NCBI RefSeq assembly: GCF_014218705.1
Contig: NZ_JABBJF010000005.1
Coordinates: 62,001-126,000 of the forward strand
Length of the DNA: 64,000 nt
Reading direction: 5' to 3'
From: Kluyvera sichuanensis
GTDB taxonomy: Bacteria; Pseudomonadota; Gammaproteobacteria; Enterobacterales; Enterobacteriaceae
The notes beneath the pieces were generated by a model that had not been told where the DNA came from, ran no database searches, and saw only the letters and a list, made by a program, of their open reading frames with translations. This document shows, piece after piece, positions 37,013 through 48,800 of this stretch (positions are counted from its first letter, which is position 1; every line of letters starts with the position of its first letter). The position numbers and the translations under genes are program-made.

Positions 37013-38329
37013 ATGACCAGCACAACACTCGATAACGAACAGGCTTCCGCTCCGGTTAACTCGCGTAATAAGGTCGTCGTGGCCTCACTCATCGGCACTG
37101 CCATTGAGTTTTTCGACTTCTATATTTACGCCACCGCCGCGGTCATCGTGTTCCCGCATATCTTCTTCCCACAGGGCGATCCGACGGCGGCAACGCTGCA
37201 ATCGCTGGCAACGTTCGCTATCGCCTTCGTCGCTCGTCCTATTGGTTCCGCGCTCTTCGGCCACTTCGGTGACCGCGTCGGGCGTAAGGTCACGCTAGTC
37301 GCTTCGCTGCTGACCATGGGGATCTCCACCGTGGTTATCGGCCTGCTACCGAGCTATGCCTCCATCGGCATTATGGCTCCAGTCCTGCTGGCGCTGGCGC
37401 GCTTTGGCCAGGGTCTGGGTCTGGGTGGTGAATGGGGCGGTGCGGCGCTGCTGGCGACGGAAAACGCCCCGCCACGCAAACGCGCGCTGTACGGATCCTT
37501 CCCGCAGCTGGGCGCACCGATTGGCTTCTTCTTCGCTAACGGCACCTTCCTGCTGCTCTCCTGGCTGCTGACCGACGAGCAGTTCATGACCTGGGGCTGG
37601 CGCGTTCCGTTTATCTTCTCTGCGGTGTTAGTGATTATCGGCCTGTACGTGCGCGTCTCGCTGCATGAAACGCCGGTGTTCGCCAAAGTCGCTGCCGCTA
37701 AGAAACAGGTTAAAGTGCCGATGGGCACCCTGCTCAGCAAGCACGTGCGCGTGACGGTGCTTGGCACCTTCATCATGCTGGCGACCTATACGCTGTTCTA
37801 TATCATGACCGTCTACTCGATGACCTACAGCACCGCCGCCGCGCCGAATGGCCTGGGGCTGCCGCGTAACGAAGTCCTGTGGATGCTGATGCTGGCGGTG
37901 ATTGGGTTTGGCGTGATGGTGCCGATTGCAGGCCTGCTGGCGGACCGTTTCGGTCGTCGCCCAAGCATGATTGTGATCACCAGCCTGATTATCATCTTCG
38001 CGCTGTTCTTCTTCCAGCCGCTGCTGGGCTCCGGTAATCCGGCGCTGATTATGCTGTATCTGCTGGTTGGCCTGAGCCTGATGGGTCTGACCTTTGGCCC
38101 AATGGGCGCGCTGCTGCCGGAGCTCTTCCCAACGGAAGTGCGCTATACCGGGGCATCATTCTCCTACAACGTGTCGTCGATTCTGGGTGCGTCCGTTGCG
38201 CCGTACATCGCGGCCTGGTTGCAGAGTAGCTATGGGTTATTCTACGTGGGTGTCTATCTGGCAGCCATGGCGGCACTGACGCTGATTGCGCTGCTGCTGA
38301 CGCACGAAACGCGTCACGAATCACTCTAA
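37013..38329 (+). CDS. yhjE: YhjE, MFS transporter of the metabolite:H+ symporter family
   Basis: This 438-aa twelve-helix transporter matches E. coli YhjE. It has the MHS-family start SLIGTAIEFFDFYIYATAAV, the MFS loop GHFGDRVGRK between helices 2 and 3, and its repeat LADRFGRRPS. The substrate is not known. A frame open 15 codons upstream exists, but the ATG at 37013 gives the known family start (MTSTTLDNEQ). In K-12, yhjG would follow; here pdeH follows directly. Confidence 0.93.
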   Translation: MTSTTLDNEQASAPVNSRNKVVVASLIGTAIEFFDFYIYATAAVIVFPHIFFPQGDPTAATLQSLATFAIAFVARPIGSALFGHFGDRVGRKVTLVASLLTMGISTVVIGLLPSYASIGIMAPVLLALARFGQGLGLGGEWGGAALLATENAPPRKRALYGSFPQLGAPIGFFFANGTFLLLSWLLTDEQFMTWGWRVPFIFSAVLVIIGLYVRVSLHETPVFAKVAAAKKQVKVPMGTLLSKHVRVTVLGTFIMLATYTLFYIMTVYSMTYSTAAAPNGLGLPRNEVLWMLMLAVIGFGVMVPIAGLLADRFGRRPSMIVITSLIIIFALFFFQPLLGSGNPALIMLYLLVGLSLMGLTFGPMGALLPELFPTEVRYTGASFSYNVSSILGASVAPYIAAWLQSSYGLFYVGVYLAAMAALTLIALLLTHETRHESL

Positions 38330-38339
38330 AATAATGGAG

Positions 38340-38362
38340 CTGGCCTACATCATGTAGGCCAG
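38340..38362. terminator. Bidirectional hairpin between yhjE and pdeH
   Basis: A perfect 10-bp stem CTGGCCTACA / TGTAGGCCAG with loop TCA lies between two convergent genes. It is followed by only TTTC on the plus strand. Confidence 0.6.
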
Positions 38363-38364
38363 TT

Positions 38365-39138
38365 TCACACCAGATTGATCATCAAGGATTCCAGCGTCGA
38401 CATCGGCACCGGTCGAGAAAGGAAATAGCCCTGCGCGGCGGCAGCAGGTGAGTTTTGAATTTCGCGCCACTCTTCCAGCGTTTCAACCCCCTCCACAATC
38501 ACCCCTTCGCAATAGCGATTCATCAGCTCAATCAGCAGAATAAACAGTTTGCGGCCTTCAGGGGTTTTGCGCAGCATAATGAACAGATCGCGGGCCACTT
38601 TAATGTAGTCGTAGCGCACTTCATTCAGCGCCGAGAAGTTCGCCATACCGGTGCCGAAGTCATCCAGCCACAGCGGGCCAAATTCGCACAGCGAGGCCAC
38701 CGTGGAATCTTGCGGCAGCGCCATGTGCTCCACCAATTCAAAGCGTAGCCAGGGCAGCGTTTCAATCATCGTTTTCAGGATCCGGTCCTGACGCATTTCC
38801 AGCAGCGTGGGCGCATCGACGTTGACCGATGCCAGCACCTTATTTTGCTCAAAGAAATGCTTCCTTTTTGCCAGCATCGTCACCTGTTCTTTGATGACAT
38901 GGATGCGCTGGCCGATAGAAACTGCAGCGAAGTAACGATCCGGGGCAATACGTTTTTGTGGTTGAGAGGGATGGGTCACTATCGTTAACACTTCAATCGC
39001 CATCAAGCGGCCCTGAATGGTGTAGATAGGCTGGTAGGTATAGACACGCTCACACTCTTGCCAGTAACGCAGTTGCTGTAGGCTTTCCAGCTCCGCATCA
39101 GGTACTCTCGCCCGCTGGTTCACCTGCTTTAACGTCAT
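38365..39138 (-). CDS. pdeH: PdeH (YhjH), cyclic-di-GMP phosphodiesterase
   Basis: This 257-aa free-standing EAL-domain protein hydrolyses c-di-GMP and keeps flagella running by unloading YcgR. Motifs: AIEVLT (EAL equivalent), SVNVDAPTL, FELVEH, LDDFGTGMANFSAL, EGVET and QGYFLSRP, all in the order of E. coli PdeH. A near-perfect sigma-28 promoter lies 45-71 bp upstream, so it is a class III flagellar gene. It is divergent from kdgK. It sits between transport genes and the cellulose region that it antagonises. Confidence 0.94.
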   Translation of the reverse strand: MTLKQVNQRARVPDAELESLQQLRYWQECERVYTYQPIYTIQGRLMAIEVLTIVTHPSQPQKRIAPDRYFAAVSIGQRIHVIKEQVTMLAKRKHFFEQNKVLASVNVDAPTLLEMRQDRILKTMIETLPWLRFELVEHMALPQDSTVASLCEFGPLWLDDFGTGMANFSALNEVRYDYIKVARDLFIMLRKTPEGRKLFILLIELMNRYCEGVIVEGVETLEEWREIQNSPAAAAQGYFLSRPVPMSTLESLMINLV

Positions 39139-39182
39139 TTAAGCTTCCTGTGAAGAGAGGGTCAGAGGGTCTAGTGATAAAG

Positions 39183-39209
39183 TTATCGGCGGGGCAAGTG
39201 AGAACTTTA
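39183..39209 (-). promoter_or_regulatory. Sigma-28 (FliA) promoter of pdeH
   Basis: The minus strand reads TAAA-N15-GCCGATAA (TAAA at 39206-39209, GCCGATAA at 39183-39190), matching the FliA consensus exactly at these core positions and giving TAAAGTTC for the -35. Confidence 0.88.
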
Positions 39210-39282
39210 TGTTCAGTTTGAGCCATTTTATTTTCACTAAAGAGGATAAATCGGCCGTAACACGCGCTAGCTCAAAAAAAAT

Positions 39283-39302
39283 AATGGAACGTTGTTTTAA
39301 TA
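39283..39302 (+). promoter_or_regulatory. KdgR-like operator upstream of kdgK
   Basis: AATGGAACGTTGTTTTAATA agrees at 17 of 20 positions with the KdgR consensus as I recall it (AATRAAAYRYYRTTTYRTTT). It lies 63 bp before the kdgK start, where KdgR acts in related species. Confidence 0.5.
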
Positions 39303-39365
39303 TAGTTGACCAACGAATAGCCACAGCGCACACTACGAAAAATTTACCGAATCAGGTTGATGACT

Positions 39366-40295
39366 ATGTCCAAAAAAATTGCCGTGATTGGCGAATGCAT
39401 GATTGAGCTGTCCGAGAAGGGCGCACAAGTTAACCGCGGCTTTGGCGGCGACACCTTAAACACGTCCGTCTATATTGCTCGCCAGGTCTCTCCTGCTGAA
39501 CTGAGCGTCAACTACGTCACCGCACTCGGCACTGACACCTTCAGCCAGCAGATGATGGACGCCTGGCAGGCAGAGAACGTCAAAACCGACCTGATTCAAC
39601 GCATGAGCGACCGTATGCCTGGCCTGTACTACATCGAAACCGATGAGACCGGCGAGCGTACGTTCTACTACTGGCGTAACGAAGCCGCCGCCAAGTTCTG
39701 GCTGGAGAGCGAGCAGTCTGCCGCCATCTGCGAACAGCTGGCAGGCTTTGACTACCTCTACCTGAGCGGCATTAGCCTTGCTATCCTCAGCCCAGCCAGC
39801 CGTGAGAAGCTGATTGCGCTGCTGAAACAGTGCCGCGCTAACGGCGGTAAAGTCATCTTTGACAACAACTACCGTCCGCGCCTGTGGGCCAGCAAAGAAG
39901 AAACTCAGCAGGTTTATCATCAGATGCTGCAGTGCACCGACATTGCCTTCCTGACGCTGGACGACGAAGACGCGCTGTGGGGCGAGAAGCCGGTTGAAGA
40001 GGTTATCGCTCGCACTCAGGCCGCAGGCGTGAGTGAAGTGGTGGTGAAGCGCGGTGCAGACTCTTGCCTGGTGGCGATTACCGGTGAAGCGCTGGTTGAC
40101 GTACCGGCAGTTAAGCTGCCAAAAGAGAAAGTGGTGGATACCACCGCAGCGGGTGACTCCTTCAGCGCAGGCTACCTGTCCGTCCGCCTAACCGGCGGCG
40201 ACGCGGCAGCAGCGGCGAAGCGCGGTCACCAGACGGCGAGCACCGTAATTCAGCACCGTGGGGCGATTATTCCACGCGACGCGATGCCTGCGTAA
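39366..40295 (+). CDS. kdgK: KdgK, 2-dehydro-3-deoxygluconokinase
   Basis: This 309-aa PfkB-family sugar kinase phosphorylates KDG to KDPG in hexuronate and pectin breakdown. MSKKIAVIGECMIELSEKGA and GFGGDTLNTSVYIARQ form the substrate site, and DTTAAGDSFSAGY contains the catalytic Asp. Several in-frame starts exist (TTG 39357, ATG 39360, ATG 39366); the last gives the known N-terminus with AGG 9 nt upstream. A terminator follows at 40311. Confidence 0.96.
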   Translation: MSKKIAVIGECMIELSEKGAQVNRGFGGDTLNTSVYIARQVSPAELSVNYVTALGTDTFSQQMMDAWQAENVKTDLIQRMSDRMPGLYYIETDETGERTFYYWRNEAAAKFWLESEQSAAICEQLAGFDYLYLSGISLAILSPASREKLIALLKQCRANGGKVIFDNNYRPRLWASKEETQQVYHQMLQCTDIAFLTLDDEDALWGEKPVEEVIARTQAAGVSEVVVKRGADSCLVAITGEALVDVPAVKLPKEKVVDTTAAGDSFSAGYLSVRLTGGDAAAAAKRGHQTASTVIQHRGAIIPRDAMPA

Positions 40296-40310
40296 GGTTT
40301 CGCGGGTATA

Positions 40311-40346
40311 AAAAAACCTCTTCCGGCTTAGGAGAGGTTTTTTTTC
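40311..40346 (+). terminator. Rho-independent terminator after kdgK
   Basis: The hairpin AACCTC(T)TCC / GGAGAGGTT with a 6-nt loop is preceded by A-run and followed by T-run. Confidence 0.9.
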
Positions 40347-40372
40347 GTCTGTACGTTAAGTGCGGGGGTTTC

Positions 40373-40460
40373 CCCCCTCACCCCGGCCCTCTCCCCATAG
40401 GGGCGAGGGGGAAAACCAAACGGTTCCCTCTCCCTCTGGGAGAGGGTTAGGGTGAGGGGG
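40373..40460. repeat. Dispersed CCCTCACCC...CCCTCTCCCC repeat, paired inverted copies
   Basis: CCCTCACCCCGGCCCTCTCC and the inverted GGGAGAGGGTTAGGGTGAGG flank a 40-nt spacer, the same arrangement as at 15891-15997. Confidence 0.75.
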
Positions 40461-40469
40461 AAAAACCCG

Positions 40470-41960
40470 CTACTGCGCCGGCGGAATATCCGTCACATCC
40501 TGATGACTCTCTTCCGTCGCCGTGGCAGCTTCTGCCGTCGGTGCCAGCATAATCTTGCCCCACACCTCCTGCAGATCCTTCATATTGAACTCCGGCTCAC
40601 CGGTTGGCTGCTGAAGGACGAGCGCCATATCCTGCGAAAGCTGCTGGCGCAGATCCTGGTTGAGCATGTCCGGCGTCAGCGACTCGAGGAAGCTCTGACG
40701 CAGCTTCTGATACTGTTCCGGGGCGATATCCACCACCTGATTCTGCAACGAACGCATGCGCTGGCTAATCAGCATGTCGGTGTCCATCCGCGCGTAGGTG
40801 GCGAACAGTTTTTGCAGCTCCAGCTTCTTCTGCGCAATCAGCGAATCAAATTCATCTTCAGGCAGACCTTTTTCGCGAATGGCCGCCAGCTCGCGGGCAA
40901 CCAGCCCCAGGTTGCTTTCCAGCTTCTCGCCCGGCGATTCCAGGTTGATGCCGCACTGGGCGCGCAGATACAGCACCCGGCAGTCAAAGCCCAGGCCGAT
41001 ATCCTTCATGTTGGTGCGGCTCAGTTTCTGCTGGATATGCCAGAACAGCGCTTCACGCGCCAGGTCGGCACGCCAGTAACGCTGCAGCGCCGCAGACTCA
41101 CGAATCGGTTGCCACGGCGTGTCCCACATAATAGAGAGACGATCCTGGCGCACCGCGTTGGTCATGATGCTTACCGTTTCCGGTGGAAGCGGCGACAGCG
41201 TTGGCACCGCCGCTGGCGTTTCACGTTTCCCCTTCAACCCACCGAAGGTTTTGCTGATTTGCTCAATGGTGGCACGGCTATCGACGTTACCGACGATAAT
41301 CAGCGTCATCGCATCCGGGGTGTACCATTTCTGGTAAAACTCGGCGACGTGTTTAGCATCTACCGGCAGTTTCAACGGCTCAGCCGGGTCGTGTCCCAGC
41401 ATGGTGGAACCCTTAAGGCGATAGCGCCACCAGCCCTCTTTGGTATCCTGCGGCCAGGTAGCCACCATATCCTGTACGCCCAATGCGTAGCTGACGGTGT
41501 CCGGTGTAATGCTCAGTTTACCAATTGAGGTCGCGAGCCAGTTCAGCGCCTCTTTCTGTAGGTCGCTGCGGTTGTTCGGCAGGCTCAGGTTAAAGCGGGT
41601 GTAGTCATAAGAGACAATCGCCGGCGGCAGCGGCCGCTTCGGGTCGATGCTCTGCTGCCACATGGAGCGAGCCTGCATGGTTTGTAGACCGCCATTCTGG
41701 GTCAGGGCGATCCGCGGAATAAGGTGGCTATAGCCCGTCTGTTGGGCGCTTTCGTTCAGTGAACCAATATCAATCGAGAGCCGGATTTCTACACGGTCGC
41801 TCGGGCGCTGCGGAGTGGCAAGTACCTGCCACTGAAAGCCATTAGACAACGTGCCTTGTTGCCAGGCCGGGTCCGGCTGGAGCGCTTCTGCCTGCACATA
41901 GCTGGCTGCTGCCATCATCAGCAAACCACCGGCTAAAAGTCGAATTGTTGTGCCCTGCAT
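40470..41960 (-). CDS. yhjJ: YhjJ, periplasmic M16-peptidase-like protein without the zinc motif
   Basis: This 496-aa protein has a signal peptide (MQGTTIRLLAGGLLMMAAAS...QAEA) and two M16-like domains. Where active M16 peptidases have HxxEH (or HxxDH), this one reads QTGYSHLIPRIAL, so the metal site is lost and it is probably a non-catalytic homologue. The E. coli protein shares this, as I recall it. Length matches YhjJ (498). Gene order kdgK-yhjJ-dctA is conserved. Confidence 0.92.
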   Translation of the reverse strand: MQGTTIRLLAGGLLMMAAASYVQAEALQPDPAWQQGTLSNGFQWQVLATPQRPSDRVEIRLSIDIGSLNESAQQTGYSHLIPRIALTQNGGLQTMQARSMWQQSIDPKRPLPPAIVSYDYTRFNLSLPNNRSDLQKEALNWLATSIGKLSITPDTVSYALGVQDMVATWPQDTKEGWWRYRLKGSTMLGHDPAEPLKLPVDAKHVAEFYQKWYTPDAMTLIIVGNVDSRATIEQISKTFGGLKGKRETPAAVPTLSPLPPETVSIMTNAVRQDRLSIMWDTPWQPIRESAALQRYWRADLAREALFWHIQQKLSRTNMKDIGLGFDCRVLYLRAQCGINLESPGEKLESNLGLVARELAAIREKGLPEDEFDSLIAQKKLELQKLFATYARMDTDMLISQRMRSLQNQVVDIAPEQYQKLRQSFLESLTPDMLNQDLRQQLSQDMALVLQQPTGEPEFNMKDLQEVWGKIMLAPTAEAATATEESHQDVTDIPPAQ

Positions 41961-42188
41961 GTGAACCCCTGATGAACGTTCCTGGTTATCCCCTCCAGCA
42001 TCCGGCGGCGTGTGCGCGGAGGCTTTAGGGTATAAAAGACAACCGCCGCGGCGATTGCCTAAAATAATGAAGTAAATACGTCAGTTAGACCACACAATCG
42101 CAAAAACGTCACATGGCTAAGGAAAATAAAATCTACGGCAACCATAAGCTAACATAGCTAAATAATGACGCCGCCTAATTATGCGCAG

Positions 42189-42221
42189 GAGCCCGCACTC
42201 CAGCAAGGGAGTACGGGCTTA
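42189..42221 (-). terminator. Hairpin after dctA
   Basis: The stem AGCCCG-ACTCC / GGAGT-CGGGCT (with one mismatch) lies just beyond the dctA stop. There is no T-run on either strand, so termination activity is uncertain. The rest of 41961-42231 has no gene I can see. Confidence 0.5.
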
Positions 42222-42231
42222 AGTGAGGAGA

Positions 42232-43527
<1,296 letters not shown>

Positions 43528-43663
43528 TTAAGCTATAGCCACAGGAAATGTAGGGATTATTTTTACCTGTTGGCACAAAATAACATCCAGGAAACATTAT
43601 CGAAATATATGTACGTTAATTTGATACTTAATTGTTAAAACTTTGAGCTGACACGCACAATCG

Positions 43664-45679
43664 CTAACTCCGATCTCCCGGCAGTAGTGAATTGTCCTTA
43701 CCGAGATAATCCTGCTCAAAGGTCTCCATCGGGACGGCGCGAGCAAACAGGAAGCCCTGCAAAATATCGACATTCGCCGCCCGCAGCCATGCATATTGCT
43801 CTTTATTTTCAACACCTTCAGCAACCATTTTCAGGTTCAGGCTGCGCCCAAGCTGGATGATGGCCGCCACCATGCTGGTGTCTTCCGGCAGGCTGTCGAT
43901 AAAGATTTTGTCGATCTTCAGAATATCCACCGGCACAGATTTCATATGCTGAAGCTGACGCAGCCCCGCGTAACCCATACCAAAATCATCCAGTGCAATG
44001 CGCACACCGGCGTTGCGCAGCGGTCGTAAAATGGCGACAGCGGCTTTCGGGTCGTCAATGCGTCGGCTCTCTGTCACTTCCAGAACCAGCGTACCCGGCG
44101 CAATGCGATAGCGGTTGAGCAGGGCCAGCATATCCGACACCATGTCGTGATGCAGAAGCTGCAGCGCCGAGATGTTCACCGACAGCGGCAGCATAATGCC
44201 GCGCGACTGCCAGGCCGCCAGCTGTCGGCACGACTCTTCCAGCACCCAGTGCCCCACGGTCACCATCAGGCCGCAGGATTCAATGCTGTCGATCAGATCG
44301 TTCGGCAGCGCCCAGCTACCGTCCGGCTGGCGCTGGCGCAGCAGCACTTCCGCGCTGCACACCTTGCCGGTGCTGGTTTCCACCTGCGGCTGGAGCCAGA
44401 CGGAGAACTGCTCATTGTCCAGCGCGGTCAGGATATCGCTCTCTTCGGTCAGGCGCTTTTGCGCTTTTACCATCTGCTCCGGGTCGAAAAACTCAATCTG
44501 GTTTTTCCCTTTGCGTCGTGCGGTAAAGGCCGCCGAAAGCGAGCGGCGATAGAACTGCTCCGCCGTTAACCCGTCGTTATACATCGCAATACCCACGCTG
44601 GCGCTCGGGCGCAGCTGAATGCCCTGCAGCGGCAGGCGCTCATTAATAATAGTGAGTACTTGCTGACCTAATGTGATGGCATGCCACGGCTCTTTGACGT
44701 CATAGGCCAGAATCGCGAAGTCGTAGCCGCTGACCTGCGCCAGCACCATGCGCGGCGAGATCACCTGCTTAATCTTCTCTGCCAGCGTCAGCAGCAGCAT
44801 TTCACGCTGCTCTTCTTTCAGCACGCCCGCGGTATCCTGCAAGGTTTCACAGGCGATAGTCAGCAGTGCCACCGGCGTTTTGCGCACCAGGCTCTGTTCG
44901 AGCAGCCCTAACAGGAAAGCTTTGTTAGGCAGGTCAGAGACCGGGAAACGGGTCGACTGATTGCTCAGTTCGTCATATTGACGTAGTAGCGCCTGCTGAT
45001 TGCGGTTGTAACTGCGCACCAGCGTACCGATTTCATCATCGTGGTGCAGACGCGGCAGGGAGAGCTGATGACCGATGCGATCCGCCCCCGGCAGATCGTG
45101 AATTTCATAGGCAATGCTGCGCAGCGGCCTGACAATCAGTCGGTTGATGCACCAGGTCAGCGCGACGGTCAGCATTAAAACGAGCAAAAAGTAAGCGGTC
45201 ACTATCGTTGCCAGCGCGCTCATCACGAACTTATACATACGATAAGGGTCTGCCTGCAGCACCAGGTAGGCCAGCGGCTGTGGGTTAGCGGGCCGTTCCA
45301 GCGAATAGAGCGGTAGTGAAATCTGCACCGGGAGTTCAAAAATGCGCGTGATATTGACCGGAACCGGACGTTCCGGAATAAAACTCATGCGTAGCGCCTG
45401 AAACTGGTTAGGCAGCACGACATCCGCCCGGCTGACGATGCCGGCAGGTTGAATGCGCCCAAGAATGGCCTCTGCCTCGGGAATATCGGCTTTAAGGATG
45501 GCAGCCGACAGCGGCTGACGTACCGAGCGGGCGATGCTCTCTAATTGCACCCCAGTGTTATAGCGATCCTGCTGTACGAAGTGGAACAGTAAAATGAAGC
45601 AAAAGACAAATAAAAACAACATGGTAACAACTGCAACCATGGCCATTTGTTTTATTGTAAGGGAACGGCTAACGCGCAA
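43664..45679 (-). CDS. pdeK: PdeK (YhjK), HAMP-GGDEF-EAL inner-membrane protein
   Basis: This 671-aa protein has an N-terminal membrane helix (about 10-32), a periplasmic sensor region, a second helix (about 150-175), HAMP, a degenerate GGDEF domain (SGYDF in place of GGDEF, so no cyclase activity expected) and a full EAL domain ([56 protein letters not shown]). The EAL signature itself is EVL. The start appears to be TTG, giving [15 protein letters not shown] exactly as in E. coli YhjK. It lies directly before the cellulose operon, whose synthase needs c-di-GMP. Confidence 0.93.
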   Translation of the reverse strand: MRVSRSLTIKQMAMVAVVTMLFLFVFCFILLFHFVQQDRYNTGVQLESIARSVRQPLSAAILKADIPEAEAILGRIQPAGIVSRADVVLPNQFQALRMSFIPERPVPVNITRIFELPVQISLPLYSLERPANPQPLAYLVLQADPYRMYKFVMSALATIVTAYFLLVLMLTVALTWCINRLIVRPLRSIAYEIHDLPGADRIGHQLSLPRLHHDDEIGTLVRSYNRNQQALLRQYDELSNQSTRFPVSDLPNKAFLLGLLEQSLVRKTPVALLTIACETLQDTAGVLKEEQREMLLLTLAEKIKQVISPRMVLAQVSGYDFAILAYDVKEPWHAITLGQQVLTIINERLPLQGIQLRPSASVGIAMYNDGLTAEQFYRRSLSAAFTARRKGKNQIEFFDPEQMVKAQKRLTEESDILTALDNEQFSVWLQPQVETSTGKVCSAEVLLRQRQPDGSWALPNDLIDSIESCGLMVTVGHWVLEESCRQLAAWQSRGIMLPLSVNISALQLLHHDMVSDMLALLNRYRIAPGTLVLEVTESRRIDDPKAAVAILRPLRNAGVRIALDDFGMGYAGLRQLQHMKSVPVDILKIDKIFIDSLPEDTSMVAAIIQLGRSLNLKMVAEGVENKEQYAWLRAANVDILQGFLFARAVPMETFEQDYLGKDNSLLPGDRS

Positions 45680-45770
45680 AAGAGCTCTCCACTAATACGA
45701 ACGTATTGCTCAGGCATTGAGAATAACGAGGCTGGCGGCAAAGTCAAAAGGGACTCCGCCGCAATAATTA

Positions 45771-45793
45771 TAACCCGGCAGGGTGCCGGGTTA
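45771..45793 (-). terminator. Hairpin terminator after bcsC
   Basis: A perfect 10-bp stem TAACCCGGCA / TGCCGGGTTA with loop of three lies 35 bp after the bcsC stop. On the minus strand AT-rich sequence (TAATTATTG) follows, with no clean T-run. Confidence 0.6.
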
Positions 45794-45827
45794 TATAAGA
45801 CGAATACCTATATTCGGAGCGGTGAAA

Positions 45828-48800
45828 TTACCAGTCTGCGTATGGCGTGAGCGGCTGCGGCGGCATATCGAGGTCGCCCTGCCAGCCAGCGGCGGAATAA
45901 CGAACGTAGAGCAGCGCGTGGCTTGGGGTGTAATCCTTCGCCTGCTGGATATCGACGCCTGCGCCCACGAACCAGTTGGAACTGACGCGTCGTTCGATAA
46001 TCGCCCGCGCGGTATAACCAAAGCCCTGGCTGCTGCCACCGTGGTTTACATCCTCGTGGGCCTTTTTCTTCCAGGTTTGCGGGATCAGGTTCATCAGCGG
46101 ATAGCGCGGCTCCGTACTGGTGCGCGAATGCGACCAGGAGACCGAACCACCCAGTTCCCATGACCAGTTTTCCGTACGTTCACGCCAGTTAACCGGCACG
46201 GCAAACGACACATATTCCTGCGGGCTGTAATAGCCGCCCTGACCGAGGGTATAGCCGCTCAGATCCTTCTGGTAGTGCCAGATCATGTTGTTAAGCCCAA
46301 CGGTTACCCGGCGGTTATTCTCGTTAATAACCTTGTAGTAATACCCCGTCATCCAGCGAACGCGCCAGTTGTCGTCTACGTTTTTACCTGACAGTTGGTC
46401 GCCACCGAGTGAAGCCCATACGCCATTGGCTTCACCTTTGTCGTAGCTCAGGCTAATACCGCCGCCGTTAGCGCGGACGCCACCCCAGGTCGTGCCTGTG
46501 TGCCCATCCTTGTCATTATCTTTCTGCCCACCAAATGCCAGTAACGAGCTGGAGATCGGACGACGGTGTGCGTTAACCGTATAGCCCAGCGGACCGACAT
46601 CGCTGCTGTAGCTCAGTCCACCAACCACATCCACCACGTTAAAGCCCATCGGGGTGGTGCCAATATCCGCGTTCCAGGTGTCATTTTTCCAGCCAATGGC
46701 TACGCTGGCGCCGCTGTCGCTTTGGTGCGTTGACCCCTTACAGGCGGATAAATCACAGGTGCCCCACTGTTTCTTATACTGGTCATTTTTATCGGTGGAG
46801 AAACTCCCCGCGTCCATATTCACCAGATCCGAACGGAAGAACATCCGGCCATCGGCCAGCGGCGCATCGACCTGTAACATAGTGGTATGCGCTTTCAGGT
46901 CGGAATAACCGCCCGTACCGCTGGAACCCCAGAAATCATGCTGCAAGGTGACGTTCAGGTCCTGCTGACGATAGAGATCCGCCGCGTCACTGCGCACGCC
47001 GCGCTTAAGCCAGTCGTCTTTCTCGTCGTTACGCGTCAGGCGGGTAAAGGTGTCGTTATCCACTGGACGCGTTGGGGTAATCTGCGTGGCGACCATCGCA
47101 TCTTTGTAGGTCTCCAGCGCCTGTTTCGGGTTGCCGTCCTGCGCCTGATAGCGCGCGGCATCGCGCAGCACCATCGCCGTATCCATAGACGGCGGCTGGG
47201 CTTTGGCCTGAGGAATCAGGGCGGTCATCATTTGCTGCGCCGCCGCGGTATCACCCAGTTTGGCGCTGACCAGCGCAATGCGTCGCTGAGTATTGAGCGA
47301 ACGTTGGCCTTCGGCAGGGAGTTGTGCCAGCTGCTGGCGTGCTGCTAGCGCATTACCGTCAGCGGCATACACTTCCGCCATGCCCAGATGGGCATCTTCG
47401 TCATGCGGGTCTTTTGCCAGCACGGCATTGTATTCAGCCAGCGCCGTAGCATTATCGCCCCGCTGCTGCGCCCAGTCGGCAAGCGTTGAATGAATGCGAG
47501 AGGATTCAGGCTGCTGTTTCAGCAGCGCAATTGCCTGCACTTCCTGCCCGCTATCACGCAGGCGGTTGGCCTGAGCAATCAGCTGATCGCTGCGCAGACG
47601 CTGGTCCAGTTCGCGAATATTATCGGTCCATTGCGCTGTCGGCAGTGCCGCCAAATGCGTCAACGCAGCCTGATCTTGACCGTTACCGGAAAGATAGAGT
47701 CCGTTAGCGTAAACCTGGTCGGCATCGGTCGGCTTTTTACGCGCCAGATTGAGCATCAGGTTGTCGGCTTCACCGCGCTGTCCGGCGCTCACCAGGTCAC
47801 GGGAGAGGCGATAGGTTATCCACACATCGTCCGGCGAGAGCGCCAGTCGACGGCGCTGAACTTCCGCAGCCTGTGACCAATTTCCCTTATTCTCCAGCGC
47901 TTCAGCCTGCTGGGAGAGTCGGTCGTTGGTCAGACTACGTTCGATATCGTCAATGCTGCGACGCTGGCTAGCAGAAAGACTGTTGATAAAGGCGGTGGCT
48001 TTCTCCGGCGACTCGGCGCGGTAGATATTTGCCAGCCCGCGCACCGCGCTACTGTTGCCGCGATCGAGGCGCAGCGCCTGCTGATAGAAACGCTCCGCTG
48101 AGGCACTATCTTTACGCGCCATGGCTACATCGCCAAGTCCCAGCACCGCATAGCTGTCGGTGGCATCCAGTTTGCGCGCCTGCTGGTAGAAGCTCTCGGC
48201 CTGCGCCAGATTATTAGCCTTCAGCGCCGCATCGCCTTTGCGGATCAGCGGCCAGTAGAGTTGCCAGGTCTGCGGCGTGTTGTCGGCCGCCTGCGCTACT
48301 TTTTCCTGTTCTACCGCTTTGGCGCGCAGAACCGGGTCCGCCATCTGTTTTTGCTGGTCGGCCAGCATGGCACGAGCGCTGTCCGCCGATTCACCGCTGT
48401 TGAAAATCATCAGATAACGCTGTAACGCCTGTACGCTGGATGGGCTGGCTGGCTGGTCTTTGATGGCTTTAAACCACAGGTCACTCGCCGGGCCACGCCC
48501 GCCCGCCGATTTCGCCATTTGCTCCAGCACGTTAAAGGCTTCATCTCGCTGATTCGCCGCGAGCAGCATATTAGCAAGCGTCATCTGCAGGCCAACGTTG
48601 CCAGGGTTCTGCTTATTCAGCGTTTGCAGGTGTTTGACCGCTTCATCGCGTCGGGCCGGGATTTTCGCTACCGCAGTCCAGTACTCTACCGCGTAGTCGC
48701 CGTCCGGCGGCGGGCCGTTGAAGGCTTTTTCGTAGTCGGCCAGCGCTTCCGGAACGTGCCCGGTAGTGGCCAGCAGTCGCGCCTGTTGCAGCGCCTGACG

